From NCBI RefSeq assembly GCF_938015485.1, contig NZ_CALLVU010000058.1, forward strand, positions 1 through 26,216: a DNA stretch of 26,216 nt. Reading direction: 5' to 3'. Each line of letters opens with the position of its first letter. Position 1 is the first letter of the stretch. The notes below the pieces were generated by a model. The model was not told where the DNA came from and made no database searches. It saw only the letters and a list, made by a program, of their open reading frames with translations. A program made the position numbers and the translations under genes. This DNA is from an uncultured Lachnoanaerobaculum sp. (lineage in GTDB: Bacteria; Bacillota; Clostridia; Lachnospirales; Lachnospiraceae). Below, one piece after another: positions 1 to 6,402 of this stretch.

Positions 1-1
1 T

Positions 2-33
2 AAAAAAGAATACCCTAATGCAAGAGTATTCTT
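2..33 (-). terminator. Intrinsic terminator of the restriction-modification operon
   Basis: Perfect 8-bp inverted repeat AAGAATAC (6-13) and GTATTCTT (26-33) with a 12-nt loop. On the minus strand the stem runs into a T tract, seen as the A run at 2-7. It lies about 80 bp beyond the stop codon of the last methyltransferase gene, where the end of the five-gene operon is expected. On the plus strand the stem is not followed by a T run, so it should act on leftward transcripts. Confidence 0.7.
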
Positions 34-114
34 CTTCAAAATCCGATATGAAAGAACTATATCAAATCAGAAAAAATTATGAAAAATATATGGGTAAGGA
101 GATTGAAAGGTAAT

Positions 115-1368
115 TCATTCTCCTTTTTCTCCTCTCAAAAAATCTATAACGGCCATTGCAATTTTTTTAGATAAAATTGGTGGAACAGCATTGCCTATCT
201 GTTTAAATGCAGCTGTTCGTGAATGTTCAAAATAAAAATCATCTGGAAATCCTTGTATTCTAGCTGCTTCTCTTACTGTAATTGAACGATTCTGTCTTAA
301 ATCTGGATGAATATAGTAATGTCCATCTTTCGCTATATGAGCAACAACTGTATGACTAACAGAGCCATAATCCAAAGCTTTATATCTATCTAAAAAAGAT
401 GTTGTATTAGAATGCGTTTGTAGTTCTTCAGGTATATCGATATACCTTAAATTCTTACCTTTTTTCTTAGCTCTTAGTACCAATTTATATATCTTCAAAT
501 CATTTTCATTATGAGGTCTTGCAGCATGTTGTGTTAAAATATCATCTTTTTTACGAATATATTTTTCAACGAACTGACTCGAAACATCACAACGATACTT
601 ATGAGAACTTCCTCCAGACTTTATACTTGGCAAGTCCTCAAACAATTCTTTTATAGTTGGAGCAGCCTCAACATATTCAGCCAAACTGTCAAAAAATGAG
701 TTATCGAACACTAAATCTTTTCGATGTCCGACAAGTATTAAACGTTCTCTTTTTTGTACTACACCATAATTACTTGCATCTACTATTTGATAATCTACCT
801 CATATCCGCACTTATCAAATTCGCAAATTATTTTTGGCAAGAGTAACTCTCCTGATAAATCTTTAAAAGAAAGCAACCCTTTAACATTTTCAAAAACAAA
901 GAACTTTGGTTTATATTTATCCAGAAAATCTAAATAATGTTTATACAGATAAATTCTTTTATCTGTAGATTTTTTCGACTTGTTATTGGCTCTACCGATT
1001 GTAGAGTATGCCTGACACGGTGGTCCACCAATAATACCATCTAACTCATTATTGCCTAATCTTTGGTCAATAAATTCAAAAATCGAAGGTATAGTATCTT
1101 TACTTATTTCCTTATTCAATATATCTTTAGTTAGATTTCTTGGTATAATCGAGTACAAATCATCTCTCGAGATTTTTCCTTGAATATATTCAAAATATGG
1201 AGATAGGTTATTTTCTTTTTTTAAATAGTAATATATGTTTCTTAATTCTAAAGAAGAGCAAGCATCTTTGTCCATTTCTATATGACAAATAAAATTATAA
1301 TAGTCTTTATACCTAAAGCCTTCGGTTAATCCACCTGCTCCCGAAAACACATCTACTATATTGAGCAT
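115..1368 (-). CDS. DNA (cytosine-5) methyltransferase, second methylase of the defence operon
   Basis: C5-cytosine methyltransferase of 417 residues that would transfer a methyl group from S-adenosylmethionine to cytosine in an unknown target sequence. Visible motifs in order: motif I FSGAGG (8-13), catalytic PPCQ with Cys118, motif VI ENV (160-162), motif VIII QKRER, a target-recognition region, and a C-terminal RIQGFPDDF / GNAVPP pair (motifs IX-X). The open frame extends upstream to a TTG, but a GGAGG Shine-Dalgarno lies just before the ATG at 1366-1368 and the protein then begins directly with motif I, so I chose this start. It follows the GHKL ATPase-nuclease gene by 30 bp and is last in the operon. 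It is clearly different from the HaeIII-like methylase in the same operon, so it probably marks another site and serves as the self-protection partner of the adjacent ATPase-nuclease. That pairing is inference. Confidence 0.93.
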   Translation of the reverse strand: MLNIVDVFSGAGGLTEGFRYKDYYNFICHIEMDKDACSSLELRNIYYYLKKENNLSPYFEYIQGKISRDDLYSIIPRNLTKDILNKEISKDTIPSIFEFIDQRLGNNELDGIIGGPPCQAYSTIGRANNKSKKSTDKRIYLYKHYLDFLDKYKPKFFVFENVKGLLSFKDLSGELLLPKIICEFDKCGYEVDYQIVDASNYGVVQKRERLILVGHRKDLVFDNSFFDSLAEYVEAAPTIKELFEDLPSIKSGGSSHKYRCDVSSQFVEKYIRKKDDILTQHAARPHNENDLKIYKLVLRAKKKGKNLRYIDIPEELQTHSNTTSFLDRYKALDYGSVSHTVVAHIAKDGHYYIHPDLRQNRSITVREAARIQGFPDDFYFEHSRTAAFKQIGNAVPPILSKKIAMAVIDFLRGEKGE

Positions 1369-1398
1369 AACCACACCTCCTTTCAAGTTGTTTTATCA

Positions 1399-3333
1399 CT
1401 ATACTTCTTTATCTGGTTTATAAATGCTCTCAATCTCTTTATACCTAGTTATATAATCTTTATTATATTGCTTTGCCTGCTGCAGTAAATCTGAATACGA
1501 TTTAATATAGAGTTTGCCTGTATCTTCCAAAGACGAATAAAAATCTGTCGTCTCATCGTCCATCACAAAACTATCTGAAATCAAAAATGTTTTAACACCG
1601 TTTGCAATACTCTCTTTATGATTTTTCAGCAAAAATCTTTCGTATTCCCTTGCTTGTCTAATTTCTTTTAACGAAATTTTTATTCTTGGTCTCTTTAATT
1701 CAATTATTATCAATTCGCCATTTACTAAATTGCAAAGAAAATCTAGTCTTCTATTTTTTTCTTCAAGTTCTGTATCTGGAAAATTTTCTTTTAATATCTT
1801 CTTGAAGGTAACTTCTCGTTCAAATGTTGTAATCCTTGGATCCAATATCCATGGAAATTTTTCTAAGAAAGGTTGAATAACTTTTGTTTCACTTGCATCA
1901 TTTCTTACATACTTTTCGAACTGTTCAATTGCCTTAATACGTCCGATTGATATTTTAGCCAACTCTTTAGATTCTATATATTCCCAATCTGTAGTAATTT
2001 TTTCCACTTTATCAACCGTTAAATCTTCATCATCTAACTCGGCAATATAATTTTGAAAACTTTCAAATTTATATAATGTTTTCATGCTATCTAAGATTCG
2101 TTTCAACGAGTCAATATTATCAGTTTCTATCGAGTTAGCAATTAAAGTATCTTTAACTTTATTTATACTAGATATTTCGAGTTTTGACATTCCTTCAAAA
2201 AAATCTTCAGGAAGTTGCAACTGTTCTTCTTTCTTATCTTTTCTCTTTTTTCTCCAAGAATTTGAAACTTTAGATACTAATTTATTAAGATATTGTTTTA
2301 ATTTAGCTGTATCTTCATCCGCTTCCCATAAAATGTTTTTTCTATCTGTGGATATAAAATCAGCTTCATTTGAATCATCAATAAAATCTATATTAAAATA
2401 TCCAGTAACATATCCATTAAACGTATCATTCGCTCTGTCATCAAAAAAATCATTCTCAGCAGCAAGTTTATTTCTTACATAAATGTAAAAACCTGCTTCC
2501 GATTTGTTCAATGGTGTTTTTTTTGTAAAAATTTTACCTGAAACATTATGAGATTTCAACCATTCAAACCATTCTGTTTGACTTAACTCGCTTTCAAAAT
2601 CATCTGGGAAATTCCAGTCAAATTCTTTATCTAATTTCTCAAAATATATGGATTTAGTTATTTCAATGCGTCTATCCGATGTTAAATCAACTAACTCCAC
2701 TTTAAAATCAGAATCATAGAACGAAAATCTTTTTGATAAATTATATGCCAGAGTGTCTATATCCATAATATTTTTTTGAGTTATCTCTTTAATAATTACT
2801 TGTGTTTGATGTAGCTCATCTGTTTTTTCATTTTCATATAATGCCTTTGGCTTATATTCATCCTTGATTTCAGCCTTAAGTTCATCGTAGTTCATACTAA
2901 AGGCGTTTTTTATTCCTTCTTTTATCGAATGAACTTCAATTGTGTTTGCTATTCCAAATACTGCTAATTTCCCAAGTCCCTTTTTACCGGTTACTTTTCT
3001 GCCTTTAATTTTAGATAATCCAGTTCCCTCGGCTTTTCTTCTATTTCTACCAATTTTCAAGAAATTTTCATTCAATTCCTCGTGATTCATTCCAATTCCA
3101 TCATCTGTAACTGTAACAATTTTATTATTGTAATCTATTTCTATTACAACATTTTCAGCATCTGCATCATATGAGTTAGAAATAAGTTCAGCAATTACTG
3201 GGGGAAATTTGCTATACAACTTAATACCTAGATGATCAATTGTATTCTTATCAAATTTTATTTTAAATCCACTATTTTCCATAATATTACATCTGATAAA
3301 ACTATCAGACCCTCCTAGCATTCCTATTTCCAT
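1399..3333 (-). CDS. GHKL-type ATPase fused to a PD-(D/E)XK nuclease domain
   Basis: 644-residue two-part protein. The N-terminus is a Bergerat-fold (GHKL: Hsp90, MutL, MORC) ATPase: N-box with Glu49, Asn53 and DAD (56-58), G1 box DDGIGM (77-82), and a Gly-rich lid GKKGLGKLA (116-124). The C-terminus (about 500-600) looks like a PD-(D/E)XK nuclease, resembling the DUF4263/Shedu type: Asp531, then a beta strand ending Glu545-Leu-Lys547, then an RQAREYERF helix. MutL/MORC-like ATPases next to cytosine methylases in restriction-modification operons are known; the fused nuclease points to a restriction effector. Its ATG overlaps the end of the endonuclease gene by 10 bp, implying translational coupling. 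A poorly placed GGAGGG lies inside the N-terminal codons, so an alternative start at 3282 (Met18, just before the conserved region) is possible. Biochemical activity and target are unknown. Confidence 0.85.
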   Translation of the reverse strand: MEIGMLGGSDSFIRCNIMENSGFKIKFDKNTIDHLGIKLYSKFPPVIAELISNSYDADAENVVIEIDYNNKIVTVTDDGIGMNHEELNENFLKIGRNRRKAEGTGLSKIKGRKVTGKKGLGKLAVFGIANTIEVHSIKEGIKNAFSMNYDELKAEIKDEYKPKALYENEKTDELHQTQVIIKEITQKNIMDIDTLAYNLSKRFSFYDSDFKVELVDLTSDRRIEITKSIYFEKLDKEFDWNFPDDFESELSQTEWFEWLKSHNVSGKIFTKKTPLNKSEAGFYIYVRNKLAAENDFFDDRANDTFNGYVTGYFNIDFIDDSNEADFISTDRKNILWEADEDTAKLKQYLNKLVSKVSNSWRKKRKDKKEEQLQLPEDFFEGMSKLEISSINKVKDTLIANSIETDNIDSLKRILDSMKTLYKFESFQNYIAELDDEDLTVDKVEKITTDWEYIESKELAKISIGRIKAIEQFEKYVRNDASETKVIQPFLEKFPWILDPRITTFEREVTFKKILKENFPDTELEEKNRRLDFLCNLVNGELIIIELKRPRIKISLKEIRQAREYERFLLKNHKESIANGVKTFLISDSFVMDDETTDFYSSLEDTGKLYIKSYSDLLQQAKQYNKDYITRYKEIESIYKPDKEV

Positions 3334-4280
3334 CTACAATCTATCGATATAATTGTTGTAGGCATACCTATAATTTGTATATCAAACTTCAAACTTGATT
3401 CAACCTTAGTCGAAGCATTATGAATTCTGAAACTAAATTGCCAACCGCCATCAAGGTATAGTTCCAATGTATTCTTACTGTCTGGTTTATATTCCAAGCT
3501 AACAATCCTTGTTGGAAGTGTTGATATTGGCAATTCAACACTTCTTTTACGCTTTTTACCCTGTCTATTCAACGTTCCTCTCAAATTGTAGCTTTGAATT
3601 TGAGTTATCTTTTTATTATCAATCCCAATTACTTTATAAAAATCAAATTCTCCGAGCAAATACTCAACCATCAATCTAGGAATATCTTTACTAAACAAGC
3701 AATTTTGTCTCTCCAGTTCCCCTTTAAATGCATTTAATAAAGGAACATATACATCGTCTTCTTTGTTAGGTAATTCACTCCACTTAGAACCCTTTTGTTT
3801 TTCAGAATCAAGATATTCAAATATTGGTTTAATATCTTTCCAATATTGTTCGGAACAATCTATTCCATACCACTTTTTTCCAAAATCTAAATTTTTAGAT
3901 AATCTACTATGTTTTACAGCAAAATGGTTGTGTTTTACGCTAAGACCAATTTCCCACTCAATACCTCGTCTAATAATCAGTACATCTCTTACATCGCCTT
4001 CTTTACCTTTATCATCTGATTGAATTTTCAATTCCAACTCATCTAATCCATCATCTAAAATCAACGGTTCAAGTTCAAATATAGTATTTACTCCAGCTAA
4101 TGCACTAATCTTGTATATAGCTTTTTCAGAATCGGTTAAAGTATTCCATGCACGTTCTGCAGCATAAAAACTACTGTTTTTTTCTATCTTTGCCGGACGA
4201 ACTTTTGATATTTCTTCAAACAATGTAGTTAAATAAGAAAACTCATATGCCCTTCCTTGATTATTACTTTTTTCACTCAT
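3324..4280 (-). CDS. haeIIIR: HaeIII-family type II restriction endonuclease (GGCC)
   Basis: 318-residue protein that I recognise as the HaeIII endonuclease family (RE_HaeIII), predicted to cut GGCC. Landmarks typical of the family are the N-terminal SNNQGRAYE segment, NTIFELEPLIL, EGDVRDVLI followed by WEIGLSVKHNHFAVKHSRLS, VEYLLGEFDFYKV, and the C-terminal GGWQFSFRIHNASTKVE. The acidic and lysine residues in GDVRD...EIGLSVK fit a nuclease D-x(n)-E-x-K centre. Length agrees with the family. An ATG at 4278-4280 has a good GGAGG seven bases upstream. It lies 13 bp downstream of its cognate methylase, so the methylase is translated first, the order expected for safe establishment in a new host. 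The assignment rests on remembered family sequence, not on a search. Confidence 0.92.
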   Translation of the reverse strand: MSEKSNNQGRAYEFSYLTTLFEEISKVRPAKIEKNSSFYAAERAWNTLTDSEKAIYKISALAGVNTIFELEPLILDDGLDELELKIQSDDKGKEGDVRDVLIIRRGIEWEIGLSVKHNHFAVKHSRLSKNLDFGKKWYGIDCSEQYWKDIKPIFEYLDSEKQKGSKWSELPNKEDDVYVPLLNAFKGELERQNCLFSKDIPRLMVEYLLGEFDFYKVIGIDNKKITQIQSYNLRGTLNRQGKKRKRSVELPISTLPTRIVSLEYKPDSKNTLELYLDGGWQFSFRIHNASTKVESSLKFDIQIIGMPTTIISIDCRWK

Positions 4281-4293
4281 AGATTACCTCCGC

Positions 4294-5316
4294 CTAATTA
4301 TCTGTGCCTGTTTTTAAGAGACTCAAATTTGAACTAGAATTACGCAAAGCTTCTAAAATTGACTCAGCCATAACATACGCTAAGTTCACAGGAACAGCAT
4401 TACCAATCATTTTATATGCATCGTTCAAATTCGTATAATAGAATTTAAAATTATCTGGGAATCCTTGTATTCTTGCACACTCTCTCACGGTTAATCTTCT
4501 ATATAGTGCTTCCTTACCAGGTTCAAATATATTTTTATTTTTTTCTACTTTAGGCATAACTGGTGCTTGCGGATGTAGTTGACACTGTCTACCAGATGCC
4601 TGGACCGTAAATGCCTGTTCATCCCATTGTCTAACTCTATTTCTACTCATAAATATTGGCGAATAGGCACCAATAAAGTATTCATGATTCAAAACTTTAC
4701 AGTTATCACCATTTGTCTTATTTTTTTCTAATGCTGGAATTGCCGAATCTTTTAAATCAAATATCGCATCTTTAAAAGTCAACTTTGACTCGTATGGTTT
4801 AGGTGGTTCAAATTTGATGTTTAAATCCTTTCTAAATCCAACATAGAAAACTCTTTTTCTATCTTGAGGAACACCATAATCACTAGCATTTAACAAATGA
4901 ATGAAAACATCGTAACCAGCTTCCTCAAATTGAGAAACAATATTTTCAACAGCACTATTATGCCTTTTCGCCATCATGCCCTTAACATTTTCTGCTAAGA
5001 AGAACTTCGGCTTTTTATCTTTCAAAATGCGTATGTACTGATAAAATAATTGTCCTCTAGGATCATCAATCCCCTTTAATGACCCTGCCTCACTCCAAGA
5101 CTGGCATGGCGGACCTCCGATAATACCATCACATTCAGGAAACATCTCTGAAGGAATACCACAAATATCTCCCTTAATAAGTTTTGTATCATGATTTTTT
5201 TCATATGTTTCCCAAATTGTTTTATCGTATTCATTAGCAGCTACAACATTAAACCCTGCTTTTTCAAAGCCTAAGTCTAATCCTCCCGCTCCTGAAAACA
5301 AGCTAATTAAATTCAT
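4294..5316 (-). CDS. haeIIIM: HaeIII-type DNA (cytosine-5) methyltransferase (GGCC)
   Basis: 340-residue C5 methyltransferase closely resembling M.HaeIII, which methylates the inner cytosine of GGCC. The N-terminus MNLISLFSGAGGLDLGF carries motif I; the catalytic Cys is residue 71 in GGPPCQSWSE, as in M.HaeIII; ENVKG follows at 110-114, then QDRKRVFY (motif VIII), the recognition-domain segment SRNRVRQW...TVQASGRQCQLHPQAP that I know from M.HaeIII, and RIQGFPDNF / GNAVPVN. The frame is open ten codons further upstream, but the ATG at 5314-5316 gives the family N-terminus and has GGAGG nine bases before it, inside the end of the regulator gene. Only one base separates it from the regulator stop, so the two are translationally coupled. 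It protects the host from the endonuclease encoded immediately downstream. Confidence 0.95.
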   Translation of the reverse strand: MNLISLFSGAGGLDLGFEKAGFNVVAANEYDKTIWETYEKNHDTKLIKGDICGIPSEMFPECDGIIGGPPCQSWSEAGSLKGIDDPRGQLFYQYIRILKDKKPKFFLAENVKGMMAKRHNSAVENIVSQFEEAGYDVFIHLLNASDYGVPQDRKRVFYVGFRKDLNIKFEPPKPYESKLTFKDAIFDLKDSAIPALEKNKTNGDNCKVLNHEYFIGAYSPIFMSRNRVRQWDEQAFTVQASGRQCQLHPQAPVMPKVEKNKNIFEPGKEALYRRLTVRECARIQGFPDNFKFYYTNLNDAYKMIGNAVPVNLAYVMAESILEALRNSSSNLSLLKTGTDN

Positions 5317-5317
5317 T

Positions 5318-5539
5318 TTATATTTCCTCCGAAGAATCATTAACACATTCTACAATCTCTGAAATATCACATTCCAATACATTACAGATTCTTAGTAACA
5401 CGTCAGTTGTGACATTATCACCATTTTTAATTTTATAGAATGTACTTTTACTCACTTTTGCTTTTTTCATAAGTTCAGTATTTTTCATATCTTTATCTAT
5501 CAATTTTTTAAACAATTTTTTATAGCTGAATTTTGACAT
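5318..5539 (-). CDS. XRE/Cro-C1 family HTH regulator of the restriction-modification operon
   Basis: 73-residue DNA-binding protein, one HTH_XRE domain over nearly the whole length (about 9-67). The sequence NTELMKKAKVSKSTFYKIKNG shows the scaffold and recognition helices, followed by the TTDVLLRICNVLECDISEI helices typical of Cro/C1 proteins. Small regulators of this kind commonly sit before type II methylase genes and control the timing of methylase and nuclease expression (C proteins or relatives). It is the first gene of the operon, has an ATG with GGAGG six bases upstream, and ends one base before the methylase start. Palindromic sites in its own promoter (5592-5643) are candidate operators, so autoregulation is likely. 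Whether it represses, activates or does both cannot be read from the sequence. Confidence 0.88.
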   Translation of the reverse strand: MSKFSYKKLFKKLIDKDMKNTELMKKAKVSKSTFYKIKNGDNVTTDVLLRICNVLECDISEIVECVNDSSEEI

Positions 5540-5582
5540 GACTAACCTCCAGTCATTTTCTTGTTAAAATCATATCGCTTCT

Positions 5583-5591
5583 ATTATACCA
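5583..5591 (-). promoter_or_regulatory. Extended -10 promoter of the regulator/R-M operon
   Basis: Minus-strand TGGTATAAT: a perfect TATAAT (5583-5588) preceded by TG at the extended -10 position (5590-5591). No good -35 hexamer is visible at 16-18 bp; instead that region holds a palindrome. The start codon of the regulator is about 45 bp downstream. Extended -10 elements typically compensate for a weak -35 box. Confidence 0.7.
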
Positions 5592-5643
5592 CAAAACTAG
5601 TACTTATAGTACACTTTTATTCCCTTTTCTCGAACTAGTTTTG
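5592..5643. promoter_or_regulatory. Candidate operator: nested palindromes over the regulator promoter
   Basis: Two symmetric elements. First, a perfect 10-bp inverted repeat, CAAAACTAGT at 5592-5601 and ACTAGTTTTG at 5634-5643, whose arms start 42 bp (about four helical turns) apart. Second, inside it a perfect palindrome GTACT-TAT-AGTAC at 5600-5612, lying just upstream of the extended -10 where a -35 box would be. This arrangement suits binding of a dimeric XRE regulator, with the outer arms possibly bound cooperatively. Function is inferred from position. Confidence 0.5.
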
Positions 5644-5644
5644 C

Positions 5645-5681
5645 AAAAAAAAATAATCGGTGCAGCCCGAAGACTACACCG
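5645..5681 (-). terminator. Intrinsic terminator after the second SSB-like gene
   Basis: Stem CGGTGTAG (minus, 5681-5674) pairs with CTGCACCG (5665-5658), eight pairs with one wobble, loop of eight bases, followed by ATTA and nine T on the minus strand (A run 5645-5653). It starts 8 bp after the stop of the SSB-like gene. It separates the ICE core operon from the defence operon promoter immediately downstream. Confidence 0.85.
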
Positions 5682-5688
5682 ACATATC

Positions 5689-6348
5689 TTATCTCTCAGT
5701 TTCCTTTAGAGATTCTTTCTTTTCTACAGGTTTTGCTTTTTCTTCAGCCTTATATTTCTTTATTGCTCCAAGTACCGATTCTTTCTTTTCTTCTTGCTTC
5801 TTCATCTGTTCCTTTGCTTTTAAAAGCTTAGACGATAGTATTCTAACATTAGTATGTTCCTTTCCGTTATCGTCAATGGATGTTCTTACCTGACCAAAAA
5901 TCTTTACAAAGTCACCTTGCTTAAAATTCTTTGGTATATCTCCCTTATCTCCATAAGCCGAACAATTTATATAAGTCTTATTTCCCTCATCATCTTTTGA
6001 CACAACCGAGAAATTAACTACTTTAAAGGCTTCTCCATTTTTGTTTTCTCTTTCAATTGTTTCAATCTCACCTACGACATTCCCAACAATGTTCACCAGA
6101 TTATTATCTTCTTTTTCAATTGCTGCACTTTCTTTAATCTGTCCATTTTCTCTAAGTTCATCAATCAAATAATCAAACTCATCATTAAGTAAGCTCATAC
6201 TGTCATTATCCATATACTCCTGGTACAACCTATCCAAGGCATTTTTATCATTGATACCTTTTTCAAAACTAATTAGTGCCTTTGCAAAATCTTCGTGTTT
6301 TTCGTTTGCCATTTGTTCTAGTGTATTTCTCATTTCTTTGTAGTTCAT
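5689..6348 (-). CDS. SSB-like OB-fold protein with helical N-terminal extension
   Basis: 219-residue protein. Residues 1-80 are helical and charged; about 84-175 form an OB-fold resembling single-stranded-DNA-binding proteins (NIVGNVVGEIETIER...FKVVNFSVVSK...YINCSAYGDKGDIPKNFKQGDFVKIFGQV). The last 30 residues are a charged tail with S-V-L-G-A-I-K-K-Y, also found at the C-terminus of the giant protein just upstream. It probably binds single-stranded DNA during conjugative transfer or replication. The open frame extends to 6411, but the ATG at 6346-6348 has GGAGG eight bases upstream, and the longer version would read through the hairpin at 6371-6402. It is the last gene of the ICE core operon and is followed by a strong terminator. 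It shares the core motif YINC-x-AYG-x-K with the SSB-like protein at 25632-25943. Confidence 0.85.
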   Translation of the reverse strand: MNYKEMRNTLEQMANEKHEDFAKALISFEKGINDKNALDRLYQEYMDNDSMSLLNDEFDYLIDELRENGQIKESAAIEKEDNNLVNIVGNVVGEIETIERENKNGEAFKVVNFSVVSKDDEGNKTYINCSAYGDKGDIPKNFKQGDFVKIFGQVRTSIDDNGKEHTNVRILSSKLLKAKEQMKKQEEKKESVLGAIKKYKAEEKAKPVEKKESLKETER

Positions 6349-6370
6349 AATATACCTCCATTTTTCTACT

Positions 6371-6402
6371 AAAAATGAAAAGGAGCTTGTAATAAGCCCC
6401 TT
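6371..6402 (-). terminator. Hairpin with T-rich tail between giant gene and SSB-like gene
   Basis: Minus-strand stem AAGGGGCTT / AAGCTCCTT (6402-6394 and 6388-6380), nine pairs with one G-T wobble and a five-base loop, followed by TTCATTTTT. The stem includes the TAA of the giant gene. The next Shine-Dalgarno lies about 13 bp further on. This may be a partial terminator or attenuator reducing expression of the last gene. Confidence 0.55.

Noticed and set aside
3..113. Plus-strand open frame of 36 codons running in from the left edge and ending one base before the methylase stop
   Set aside because: Its composition is ordinary, no family is recognisable, and it overlaps the minus-strand terminator at 2-33; without upstream sequence it cannot be supported as a gene.
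2084..2482. Plus-strand ORF of 132 codons antisense to the GHKL ATPase gene
   Set aside because: Ser/Leu/Phe-rich antisense shadow; the minus-strand frame carries clear ATPase and nuclease motifs.
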